DNA from: CALBPI01 sp038531945
GTDB lineage: Bacteria; Pseudomonadota; Gammaproteobacteria; Steroidobacterales; Woeseiaceae
Direction: 5' to 3'
DNA: 64,000 nucleotides
NCBI GenBank assembly: GCA_038531945.1
Contig: JBCBBH010000003.1
Span: 1 to 64,000 of the forward strand
Positions 43,724-53,200 of this stretch are shown in pieces. A model generated the notes under the pieces. That model did not search any database. It had not been told where the DNA came from and saw only the letters and a list, made by a program, of their open reading frames with translations. How positions within the stretch are numbered: position 1 is the first letter of the stretch; each line of letters begins with the position of its first letter. The position numbers and the translations under genes are program-made.

Positions 43724-44647
43724 TTATTCATCGATCGCGACAGCGCCGGTGACACGACCGCTGCGGAATCTGAATTTGTAAGCGAAGCGCAGCATATCTC
43801 GAGCCTCCGCGATCTGTCCTGGGAACGGTGCAAAGGGTGCTGCGCGGTTTACGATCACCAGCGCCGCCTGGTCGAGTACGCGATCCCCGGAACTGCGCAG
43901 GATCTCCGTATTGGCCAGGGTGCCATCCGGCAGTATCGAAACCGCGATGATCGGGCTACCGTCACGACCGCTCGCTTCCAGGTTATTGATGAAGCTCTGG
44001 GTGCCGATGCGTTCGACGCGCCGTTTCCATGCGCTGAGATAGGGCGCAAGGTCAGAGCGCTTGGTATTGACGCTGACCACCAGATGCCGCGGGTTATCGT
44101 CCTGGATGAGGACAGAAGGGTCGATGTTCTCGGGCAGTGGCAGCGTCTGGTCGATACCCGCCGGCATGGACTGCGCCAGCCGGGCGGTGTCATCTGCGAT
44201 TTCGGATGGGTCATCCGGTTGATACTGCACCCGTTCGCCGCCGCTGCTCGTCAGCAGCGCCTGATCGATGAGCGTTCCGGGGGCACTTTCGCTTTGTACC
44301 GGTCCCGTCTGTTCGGCAGGTGGCGCAGCCGCGCCGACCTGCGCTGACGCTGCGGGGGAATCCACAGCCTCGCGCGTGTTGCCATGTCCCTGCTGGTCTT
44401 CCTGCGCAATGTAGTCGGCTTTCTCCGGTGGCGCGGTCTGTTTCTGTTGCGCGACGATGGTGACCTCAAGCGACGTGGTATCGCCCGAATCTGTCAGCAC
44501 GCCCGCCTCGAATGTGATGCCGAGAATCAGAATCGCCCAAAGCAGCGCAGATACAAAAAGCATCGGCGGCAGCTTGTCGTCGCGCCCGTTTGCAACAGGC
44601 AGCAGGTCGCGGGTCAGGACGGTTTCAGAAGAGGCACTATCGTTCAT
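43724..44647 (-). CDS. TonB-family energy transducer
   Basis: About 307 residues with an N-terminal cytoplasmic stretch, one transmembrane helix (about 28-48, MLFVSALLWAILILGITFEAG), a Pro/Gln/Ala-rich periplasmic linker and a C-terminal TonB domain with SILPDGTLANTEILRSSG and LDQAALVIVNRAAPFAPFP. Unlike classical TonB, ExbB/ExbD genes are not adjacent. The Pseudomonas counterpart at this locus (tonB3) is linked to twitching motility. ATG 44647 follows an in-frame TTG. Confidence 0.85.
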   Translation of the reverse strand: MNDSASSETVLTRDLLPVANGRDDKLPPMLFVSALLWAILILGITFEAGVLTDSGDTTSLEVTIVAQQKQTAPPEKADYIAQEDQQGHGNTREAVDSPAASAQVGAAAPPAEQTGPVQSESAPGTLIDQALLTSSGGERVQYQPDDPSEIADDTARLAQSMPAGIDQTLPLPENIDPSVLIQDDNPRHLVVSVNTKRSDLAPYLSAWKRRVERIGTQSFINNLEASGRDGSPIIAVSILPDGTLANTEILRSSGDRVLDQAALVIVNRAAPFAPFPGQIAEARDMLRFAYKFRFRSGRVTGAVAIDE

Positions 44648-44667
44648 CAATACCAGCGTTCGTCAGT

Positions 44668-45660
44668 TCAAATCAGCCGCTCACGCATGGATGCGGTGGT
44701 GAGATGGGTACCGAGGTTATCGATCAGCAGGGCCTTGTCGACACCCATTGCGTCACAGACTGCCGAAAATTCCTTCGGACCGCCCACGACCAGCGCGGTG
44801 GCGGCTGCGTCCGCGTGCACCGGGTCGTCGCCGATCACCGTTGCGGCTGCTGGGGGGACGGGCCATCCCGAGCGCGGATCGATAATGTGCTGGTAGCGCT
44901 CGCCGTCGATCTCGCGGTACCGGGCATAACCGCCCGAAGTCATGACAAATTCGCCGCTACGCATCGTTAAGAGTGCACTGGGCGGGCCGCCCGACGGATT
45001 TGCCACAGCAACTCGGAAAGCATCATCCGCAGCCGTGGACTGGACGGCCACATCCCCGCCGAGATCGACAACCAGGCGTTCAACGGCATTGTCCGCGACC
45101 GCGGCGATGGCCTCCGCGAGCAGCGCCCCTTTGACGATGGCTCCGATGTCCAAACGCACGGCTGGGTCAAAGCTCTGCAGGTCTCGGCTACCTCCGAAGG
45201 TATAACCGGTCGTGGTCGCAGCGATCATACGATCGATGGCAGCCTGGTCGGGCACTCCACCCGTCTGCGGGCGCGTCAGATCATCGAATCCCCAGGCGGC
45301 GACCATGCCGCCGACGGCAGGGTCGAATCGACCACCTGATGCCACCCGCCAGACATCCGCGCGACGCAGCAGGTCGTATAACCGGTCCGATAGCTCAACG
45401 CTTTGTCCTTGTGAGAGTGCCGTGTTGGCACGACTGAGCTCCCCATCGCCAAAGCCGTAAAGGTCCGGACCTTGAGTCTGGATGGTGTCGAACACACGCT
45501 GACAGCAGGTATTCGCCGTCGCTTGGTCCGCAGCTGTCGCACGCACTTTTAGCAAGGTGGTATAGATAAGCCACTCGCGCTCGACAGATTGAGCGCGAGT
45601 GCAGCCGGCGACGGCAATGGCGGACGCGAGACCGGCAAGCATGCTGCGCCGCGTTATCAT
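44668..45660 (-). CDS. apbE: FAD:protein FMN transferase, ApbE family lipoprotein
   Basis: A 330-residue protein that attaches FMN covalently to threonines of secreted or membrane flavoproteins. TRRSMLAGL followed by VAGC looks like a Tat- or Sec-type lipoprotein signal, so it works in the periplasm. ApbE motifs are DIGAIVKGALLAEA, LVDLGGDV-type VVDLGGDV, TSGGYARY and HIIDPRSGWP. It overlaps gshB (ATGA) and lies before tonB, an insertion relative to the Pseudomonas order. No flavinylation target is visible nearby. Confidence 0.88.
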   Translation of the reverse strand: MITRRSMLAGLASAIAVAGCTRAQSVEREWLIYTTLLKVRATAADQATANTCCQRVFDTIQTQGPDLYGFGDGELSRANTALSQGQSVELSDRLYDLLRRADVWRVASGGRFDPAVGGMVAAWGFDDLTRPQTGGVPDQAAIDRMIAATTTGYTFGGSRDLQSFDPAVRLDIGAIVKGALLAEAIAAVADNAVERLVVDLGGDVAVQSTAADDAFRVAVANPSGGPPSALLTMRSGEFVMTSGGYARYREIDGERYQHIIDPRSGWPVPPAAATVIGDDPVHADAAATALVVGGPKEFSAVCDAMGVDKALLIDNLGTHLTTASMRERLI

Positions 45661-46631
45661 GTGCGCGCTACTCCCGAAGCGAGGTTGCGCTCGATTGCAT
45701 CATTTAACTGTCCAGCGATGTTCAAATCGAACGCCTTGTCGATTTCGCGGATTCCCGTCGGGCTGGTGACGTTAATTTCGGTTAGCTTGTCGCCGATGAT
45801 GTCGAGGCCCGCAAACAAAACGCCATGGGTTTTCAGCCAGGGCCCAACCTGCTCCGCGATCGCCTGTTCTGTGCGGCCGAGCGGGCGGGCATCGGCGGTG
45901 GCGCCCATCACGAGATTGCCGCGACCATCTGCCGCATCCGGCACCCGCGCCAGCATATAGGGCACTGGCACGCCATCGACGATCAGGATGCGTTTGTCGC
46001 CATCCGTGATCTCTGGCACATAAACCTGCGCCATAGCGAACTGAGACTCGTAGTCGGTCAACGTTTCAAACACCACGTTCGCGTTTGTGTCGCCTTGTTT
46101 CAGCGTAAAGATCGACCGTCCGCCCATGCCGTCCAGCGGTTTGACGACAATATGCCCGTGTGTTGCCAAAAACTCGCGCAACTGACTCCGACTGCGAGTC
46201 ACCAGTGTGGGTGGTGTCAATTGCGGAAAGTACGCGGTTGCCATCTTTTCGTTCAGGTCTCGGAGCGCTTGTGGACGATTGACGACCAGCGCGCCGTGGT
46301 CAGCCGCTAAGTCGAGTAGGTAGGTCGTGTAGATGAACTCCATATCGAACGGCGGGTCTTTACGCATCAAGATCGCGTCGAAATCGCCGAGCGGCATGAT
46401 TTCTGCGGTCCCTTTCGAGAACCAGTTCGAGCTGCTGTCCGTGATCGTCACTGAATGCGCGTGACCCATGGGTCGACCTTCTGACAGGAACAGGTCGCCT
46501 TGCTGCAGCATCGAAAGGCGATAGCCACGGCGCTGAGCGTCGAGCATCATTGCGAACGTAGAGTCCTTTGCAGGCGAAATTCCCTCAATAGGATCCATGA
46601 CAATGCCGATATGAAGAATCTGAGTGCTCAC
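45657..46631 (-). CDS. gshB: Glutathione synthetase
   Basis: A 324-residue ATP-grasp enzyme joining gamma-glutamylcysteine and glycine. Starts with GTG. GIVMDPIEGISPAKDSTFAM, VNRPQALRDLNEKM, KPLDGMGGRSIF and EINVTSPTGIREID are typical. It is the first gene of a minus-strand series (gshB-apbE-tonB-algH-ruvX-pyrB-pyrK) and is divergent from pilG, as in Pseudomonas. Confidence 0.96.
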   Translation of the reverse strand: MSTQILHIGIVMDPIEGISPAKDSTFAMMLDAQRRGYRLSMLQQGDLFLSEGRPMGHAHSVTITDSSSNWFSKGTAEIMPLGDFDAILMRKDPPFDMEFIYTTYLLDLAADHGALVVNRPQALRDLNEKMATAYFPQLTPPTLVTRSRSQLREFLATHGHIVVKPLDGMGGRSIFTLKQGDTNANVVFETLTDYESQFAMAQVYVPEITDGDKRILIVDGVPVPYMLARVPDAADGRGNLVMGATADARPLGRTEQAIAEQVGPWLKTHGVLFAGLDIIGDKLTEINVTSPTGIREIDKAFDLNIAGQLNDAIERNLASGVART

Positions 46632-46823
46632 TGTGTGCCTTTATCCGGTAAGTCGTGGCTGTGAATGATACGCCGGTCTGGCAGTGAGTTCGGGCTGCGT
46701 GGCGGCAAATCAGACAATATGTTAAAAGTTTTGGAGCGAACCACCAAAGTGTGCGCCAGACCACACTCTGTTCGGGCCGGTTCAGACGACAATACTGCTT
46801 ATGTCCAAAAGGAGGCGGAGCCG

Positions 46824-47222
46824 GTGACGAATAGCACGCCCACAGTGCTCAAGGGACTCAAAATCCTGGTTATCGATGACAGCAAGACGATTCGTCGAAC
46901 GGCGGAGACCTTGCTCAGCAAGGAGGGTTGTGAGGTGTTTACCGCAATCGACGGTTTCGACTCGCTGTCGAAGATTGCGGATCATCAGCCCGACCTGATT
47001 TTCGTCGACATCATGATGCCGCGTCTCGATGGCTATCAGACCTGTCAGTTGATCAAGAACAACAAATCGTTTCGCGACACCCCGGTCATCATGCTGTCGA
47101 GCAAGGACGGCCTGTTTGATCGTGCGCGCGGCCGAATCGTCGGATCGGAGCGTTACTTGACCAAGCCATTCACCAAGGACGAATTGGTCGGTGCGATCTC
47201 CGAACAGTTCAACGCGGCCTGA
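46824..47222 (+). CDS. pilG: Twitching motility response regulator PilG
   Basis: About 132 residues: a single receiver domain with the acidic pair VIDDSK, phospho-Asp in IFVDIMMPRLDG, and Lys in LTKPF. AGGAGG 8 bases before GTG 46824 decides the start against a longer open frame from 46665. PilG passes the Chp phosphorelay signal to pilus extension and cAMP control in Pseudomonas. It is the first gene of pilGHIJ-chpA-chpC. Confidence 0.95.
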   Translation: MTNSTPTVLKGLKILVIDDSKTIRRTAETLLSKEGCEVFTAIDGFDSLSKIADHQPDLIFVDIMMPRLDGYQTCQLIKNNKSFRDTPVIMLSSKDGLFDRARGRIVGSERYLTKPFTKDELVGAISEQFNAA

Positions 47223-47243
47223 CGTGAGCAGAGAGGGATCGGC

Positions 47244-47618
47244 ATGACGCGAATTCTGATCGTAGATGACTCTCCAACAGAGTTGCATGTGGTGCAAACG
47301 CTGCTCGAGCGCCACGGCTATGAAACCACGACCGCGGAGAGCGGTGAGGGTGGCATCCGCGCGGCGATGGAACAGCGCCCGGACCTCATATTGATGGATG
47401 TCGTCATGCCGGGTATGAACGGTTTTCAGGCGACGCGGAAGCTGACACGCAATGCGCCGACTGCGGATATTCCCGTCATCGTCGTGACCAGCAAAGATCA
47501 GGAAACGGACAAGATCTGGGCTATGCGCCAGGGCGCACGCGACTTCCTCGTGAAACCGGTGGAAGAGCGGAGCTTGATTCAGAAAATCGAAGAACAGCTA
47601 GCGGGCGGTGCGAGTTAA
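47244..47618 (+). CDS. pilH: Twitching motility response regulator PilH
   Basis: A 124-residue receiver domain: ILIVDDSPTE, phospho-Asp in ILMDVVMPGMNG, and FLVKPV. It starts 22 bases after pilG with AGAGAGGG upstream. In Pseudomonas PilH acts as the opposing regulator or phosphate sink tied to retraction. Confidence 0.95.
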   Translation: MTRILIVDDSPTELHVVQTLLERHGYETTTAESGEGGIRAAMEQRPDLILMDVVMPGMNGFQATRKLTRNAPTADIPVIVVTSKDQETDKIWAMRQGARDFLVKPVEERSLIQKIEEQLAGGAS

Positions 47619-47621
47619 GCC

Positions 47622-48197
47622 ATGCCTGCACTGACACTCAAGGCGCTCGCCAACCGACCGTTTGAATTGCTGCAGGAAATGGAGCGCCGTTCGCGCGCGG
47701 CGATCGCCGGTCAAGGCGAAGCCGGCGCGCAGAGAAACGAATGGGTGGGCGTGGGATTCCGTATCGGTGGCGAGCAATTCGTTGCGAGTCGCGACGAAGT
47801 TCGCGAGGTCCTGATGGTGCCCGAGACGTTGACGCGAGTGCCGGGCGCGAAGCGCTGGTTGCTGGGCATCGCGAACCTCCGTGGCCAATTGCTGCCGTTG
47901 GTCGATTTGCAATTGCTATTGGGCGGGGGTCGAACCGATCGTGGGCGTGATGCGCGAGTGATCAGCGTGAGCCACCGCGAAGTGTCGGCGGGCTTACTGG
48001 TTTCCGAAGTCAGCGGTTTTCGACGGTTCGTCGATGGTGAATATCACGGCTCAACGCCGTCCACGGATGTGCGCTGTGACGGCTATTTGTCCGGCGTGTT
48101 CCGCCGGGGCAGTGATGCATGGCCAGTATTCGGATTTGACCGGTTGCTGGAGAGTGAACAATTTTTGCAGGCCGCCGCGGTGCCGGCTGTCGCCTGA
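47622..48197 (+). CDS. pilI: CheW-like coupling protein PilI
   Basis: A 191-residue CheW-domain protein linking PilJ to ChpA. VGFRIGGEQFVASRDEVREV and RWLLGIANLRGQLLPLVDL are the CheW core. The basic N-terminal 40 residues are usual for PilI. It begins 3 bases after pilH. Confidence 0.93.
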   Translation: MPALTLKALANRPFELLQEMERRSRAAIAGQGEAGAQRNEWVGVGFRIGGEQFVASRDEVREVLMVPETLTRVPGAKRWLLGIANLRGQLLPLVDLQLLLGGGRTDRGRDARVISVSHREVSAGLLVSEVSGFRRFVDGEYHGSTPSTDVRCDGYLSGVFRRGSDAWPVFGFDRLLESEQFLQAAAVPAVA

Positions 48198-48218
48198 TCG
48201 AAGGGACAGGATTCAACA

Positions 48219-50198
48219 ATGGCAAAACAATCGTCATCCGTGAAGTCACCGACGCTGCCTAGACTGTTGTTGCCGATCTTGCTTGTCGCGGCTGCAGCGA
48301 CGGTTTGGTTCGGTTTCAGCGGAGCGGGCACAGGCGGGGACACACTGTCCTCACGCGATGCTTTGATTGCGGTGCGGGCCGAGCAGGCCGTGGCGGGTAG
48401 CAATGGCGCGCTCGGCAACTTGGCCAGTGTGGTCCGAAGCAGCGCGCCCAGCGGCACAATTGGCGAACAGGCACGCAACATTCTGAGCAACCAGGAGCGT
48501 TTGCGGGCGTTCAATGACGCGGCCGAGCGTTTCGTCAGCGCACTGGACGCGATGGAGGTCCGTGTCGAAACACTGCCGTCCGAGGAGAATCCCGCCATCG
48601 CGGATCTGGCGACCGGTCTGGCTGCGCTTCGTACGGACTACGCCGCAATGCGTGGCACCCCAGCGAACGCAACTGCGATCGGAGAGCAGCTGGTATCGTC
48701 GGCGGCGGCGGTCAGCCGATTGGTGGATGCGCTTACAGGTTATGGCGATCCGGTGTCGGTCACCGATGCCTTAACACCGGAATCCGGTTATGACGTTCAG
48801 TTACTGTCGGATGAGGCGGCGTCGATTGCGCTGTCAGAGCAAATGCTGGTGGTACGCGGTGCGGCTGACGCGTTAGCGAGCGACGCCGTGGCGCTCGCTC
48901 GGTCTGGAGAGGCTGCCGATGCCATCTCACGCGCCGTGGCCGGCGCGGCCGGCAATGCCGCAAACAGCGGATCGTCGAGTGGCCTCGCCGCAACGCTTGA
49001 TCCGTTGATGCCGTGGTTGCCACTTGGGCTTCTGGCTGCCGCGCTCGTACTCAGTCTCATGATGTTGGCGAGCGCATCACGCGATGCGAAGCTGCGCCGC
49101 GTCGCATCGCAGCTCTCCGAGCAAAACGAGCGCAATCAGCAGGCGATTTTGCGGCTGCTGGATGAGCTTGGCTCTCTCGCGGATGGCGACCTGACCGTGG
49201 AAGCTACTGTGACCGGCGATATTACTGACACGATCGCGGATTCGATCAACTTTGCGATCGAAGCTCTACGGGAATTGGTTACGACGATCGACGGCACTGC
49301 GGCGATGGTCGACTCGGCGACACGACAGACTGAGAGCACTGCCGTCCATATGAACCGTGCGGCGCAGAAGCAAGCGCTCGAGATTGCGGCGGCAACCGAA
49401 TCGATTGCGGCAATAGCAGCCTCGATCGAAGAGGTTTCCGGCAACGCTGAGCGTTCGTCGGATGTTGCACGGCACTCGGTCGACGTGGCGCACAAGGGTG
49501 GCGATGCGGTGCGCCGAACGATCGAGGGAATGAATACCATTCGCGAAACCATTCAAGACACGTCGAAGCGGATCAAGCGATTGGGCGAGAGCTCACAGGA
49601 AATCGGCAACATTGTTGAGCTGATCAACGACATCGCCGAACAAACCAACATATTGGCCTTAAACGCATCCATCCAGGCTTCGATGGCTGGCGAAGCAGGT
49701 CGTGGTTTCGCGGTCGTTGCGGATGAGGTCCAGCGCCTCGCGGAGCGGTCCACGAATGCGACCAAGCAGATCGAAGTCCTGGTGCGCACGATTCAGTCCG
49801 ATACGAATGAGGCTGTCGTTTCCATGGAGCGGTCGACCACCGACGTGGTGGGTGGTGCGCTGCTCGCGGAGAACGCGGGTGCCGCTCTCGATGAAATCGA
49901 GCAGGTCTCCAATCAGATTGCGAGTCTTGTGCAGAATATTTACAGCTCGGCGCGACAGCAATCGCAGGCCGCATCCGATATCAACCGCCGAACCGTGTCG
50001 CTGAAGGAAATTTCGGGACAAACCGGCAAGGCGGCGAGCGCAACGACATCATCGATTGCCAAGCTGGCGCAGTTGGCTGGTGAACTTCGCAAGAGTGTCT
50101 CCGGGTTCCGCCTGCCGGAATCCGGCAATGTCACTCGAATCACGCGGCCCGCGGACACGCCATCGGCAGATGATGTTTCGACTCGAGAAGTAGGGTAG
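48219..50198 (+). CDS. pilJ: Methyl-accepting chemotaxis-like receptor PilJ
   Basis: A 659-residue inner-membrane receptor. Transmembrane helices at about 8-28 and 265-290 flank a helical periplasmic PilJ-type sensor; HAMP follows, then a cytoplasmic coiled coil with the signalling hairpin EQTNILALNASIQASMAGEAGRGF and VADEVQRLAERS. The serine-for-alanine form NASIQAS matches PilJ. In Pseudomonas it senses pilus tension and contacts PilA. The usual pilK methyltransferase gene does not follow. Confidence 0.94.
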   Translation: MAKQSSSVKSPTLPRLLLPILLVAAAATVWFGFSGAGTGGDTLSSRDALIAVRAEQAVAGSNGALGNLASVVRSSAPSGTIGEQARNILSNQERLRAFNDAAERFVSALDAMEVRVETLPSEENPAIADLATGLAALRTDYAAMRGTPANATAIGEQLVSSAAAVSRLVDALTGYGDPVSVTDALTPESGYDVQLLSDEAASIALSEQMLVVRGAADALASDAVALARSGEAADAISRAVAGAAGNAANSGSSSGLAATLDPLMPWLPLGLLAAALVLSLMMLASASRDAKLRRVASQLSEQNERNQQAILRLLDELGSLADGDLTVEATVTGDITDTIADSINFAIEALRELVTTIDGTAAMVDSATRQTESTAVHMNRAAQKQALEIAAATESIAAIAASIEEVSGNAERSSDVARHSVDVAHKGGDAVRRTIEGMNTIRETIQDTSKRIKRLGESSQEIGNIVELINDIAEQTNILALNASIQASMAGEAGRGFAVVADEVQRLAERSTNATKQIEVLVRTIQSDTNEAVVSMERSTTDVVGGALLAENAGAALDEIEQVSNQIASLVQNIYSSARQQSQAASDINRRTVSLKEISGQTGKAASATTSSIAKLAQLAGELRKSVSGFRLPESGNVTRITRPADTPSADDVSTREVG

Positions 50199-50213
50199 TC
50201 GGAAAACGACATA

Positions 50214-53200
50214 GTGAGTAACAGCAACCCGACAACTCCAGAGACCGGGCCGAGCGCGGCAGGTCGGGCCAGCATGCAGCAGGCCTACCAGATCGTCAGC
50301 CAGGAGCTCGCCAAGACGGTGAACCAGGCGCGAGTCACGCTCGAGGACGCCGTTGAAGGCCGCGGTCCACGGCAGGCGCTCGATGGATGTGCAGGTTACC
50401 TGCATGAGGTTTCCGGCGTCCTGAAAATCGTTGAAGTCTACGGCGGCGCGCTGCTTGCCGAAGAGATGGAGCAGACGTGCCGATATCTCGTCAGCGCAAA
50501 GCGCGAGCAATCCGTACACGATGCGGCACTCGACGCTCTGACCCGGGCGATGGTGCAGCTACCCGCGTATCTCGAGCGAGTACAGGCAGGTGGAAGAGAC
50601 GTCGCGCTTGTGCTGCTGCCGATCCTTAATGATCTGCGTGCGGCGCGCGGACAGCCATTGTTGTCGGAAAGCACGATCCTGCTGTTAAACCGAACTCCGA
50701 GTGAATCGGTCACGGTGAGTTTGCGCGGCAGTGATCCGAGCGAAGACTTCGTTGTTTTGTCGCGTAAGGTGCGCCCTGCATTTCAGCTCGCGCTGTTGGG
50801 GCTATTGAAAGCCGACGGCGAACGGGCTCAACCGTTCCTTGAAAAACTCCGCCGCATGGCCGTTGCGTTCGAAAGCGCTGCGGCGCGCGATGATGTCTAT
50901 CGCTTGTGGTGGGTCGTCAGCGGCGTGCTGGACGCGTTGATCGATGGCGGTCTGCCGATCAGTGTATCCGTGAAAAGACTCCTGGGTCAGGCTGATCGCA
51001 GGATCAAGAAGACAATCGATGAAGGACTGGAGTCGTTCGATACCGATCCGGTTGCCGATCTACTCAATAGCCTTCTGTATTACATCGCCCGAACAGAAAA
51101 TCCCGGTGATCGCGTTCTCGCGATCCGCGAGGCGTTCGGGTTGTCCGAACCGCTGCCAACGCAGGCAGAAGTCGACAATGTGCACGGCGCGATGGCCAAG
51201 CCAAGTATCGCACTGATGCAGACCGTTGCAGCCGCGATTCGTGAGGATCTCTCGGCGGTTAAAGACGTACTCGATATTCACGTTCGGACCGGCGAAACAG
51301 ATGCGAGCAAGTTGCGCCCGCAAGTAGAGCTACTCGCAAAAATCGGTGACACCCTGGGGGTGCTTGGACTGGGCGAACAGCGCGGCAGCGTGCTGCAGGA
51401 GATTGAGCGCCTGCAAACCATGATCGATCAAGAGCATTCGAACGCCGATCAGGATGTGTTGCTGACGATTGCATCGACGCTGCTGAAGGTAGAGTCCTCG
51501 CTGGAGAGACACCTCACGCAGATGGTTGCGCCGGAGGAGCCGGAAGAAACGGCTACTGCCGAGGACATCAAGCCGGGTAAAGACGGCGAAGATCTGGTTG
51601 ATGTACGCAAAGCCCTGATGCGCGAGTGCATCGTCAATCTTGCGCGCATCAAAGACACGCTGACACAAACGATGGAAGGCCGCGCAGATGCCGTGGCGAT
51701 CGATGCCGTACCGGCATTGAACGACGGCATCGTGTCCGGGTTTCGCATGTTGGAGCTGGATCGTGCCGCGGATTTGTTCGCTCGCCTGGCGCGGTTCGTT
51801 CGCGTGTATTTGAATGCCGCTAATCATACGTTGGCGAGTGATCATCAGGATCGACTGGCCGATGCATTGGTCAGCATCGAATACTACATGGAGACCATCG
51901 CAGCCAACCGCAAGGAACCCGGCTACATGCTGGACAATGCGGAAACTTGTCTTCTGGTTCTGGATGATGTTCGAACCAAACTCGAGCAACCGGTCACCGA
52001 TATTGGCGCGGCGACGCAAATCACGACAGCCCCCGAATTCGCAGCGGCGGACAACGCCACCATCGCCGATGGCACTGAGGTGATCCAGTCGCCGGTCGTC
52101 ACCGACGATACCAGCGCGATCGATCCGGAGCTGCTTGAGCTATTTATCGAAGAGGCCAAGGACGAAGTTCGTAATATTCGTCAGTTGCTGCCTAAGTGGA
52201 AGTCCGATACGTCCGACATGGACTCGCTCATCACCGTTCGCCGATCGTTCCACACGCTCAAGGGCAGTGGACGAATGGTCGGAGCCGAGCGCATCGGCGA
52301 ATACTGCTGGCAGGTCGAGAATCTCCTGAACCGTGTGATCAATCGCACGTTGAGTCTGACGCCGACAATGGCCGATTTTGTCATCGAAGCTGCGGAGGCG
52401 GTGCCGTCTCTAATCGAGCAATTGGAAGTGGGAACGGAACCGCAGGTCGACGTTGACCTGTTGAGCGCAAAGGCGCAGGCGTTCGTCGACGGTGATCCTG
52501 ACGCGGCCAATCTGACGCGCGCGTCGATTGTCGCAGAAAGCGCGCCGTTGGAAATGGACCCGGTTCTGCACGAGATTTTCGCCAAAGAGGCCGAAGGGCA
52601 CATGGCGGTGGTCGACGATTTCCTCGCCAAAGTGAAAGCACCGCCCGCCAGAGTCAGTGAGGCCCTGTACCGGGCGAGTCATACTTTGCACGGCAGTATC
52701 AATACGGCTGGCCTGCAGCGCGCCACGCCGCTCAGCGGTGCGCTGAACCAGCTGGTGCGTCGCGTGCACGATGGCAATGCGGAATTGGACGCAAAAGCGA
52801 TCAACCTGTTGGCCGATGCCTTGTCGCATCTAAGGTCGGTCATTCGAAGCGTCAACACCGGTGCCGTTGCCGAGAATCTGGAGCCGCTGGTCACGCAAAT
52901 CGAACACCATACGGCGTTTCTTGCGAAAGAGCAGACGCAGCGACTGCGTCCAAGCGACCGCGTTTTGCCGCCGGGCTATGAACCGACGCAAGTGCTTGAC
53001 GCGGTGCCGACGCCTGAGGTGCCGACGGTCGACGAGACGTCTCTTATGGACGTGCCTGATTACGATCCGGATATCGGCGAAATCTTTACCGAAGAAGCGG
53101 GCGAGATACTCGAGCAGGTGGACGTGGCTCTGGAGCGTTGGCACGACACCCGCGATGCGGGCGCACTCAGTGAGCTGAAACGATATCTGCATACGCTGAA

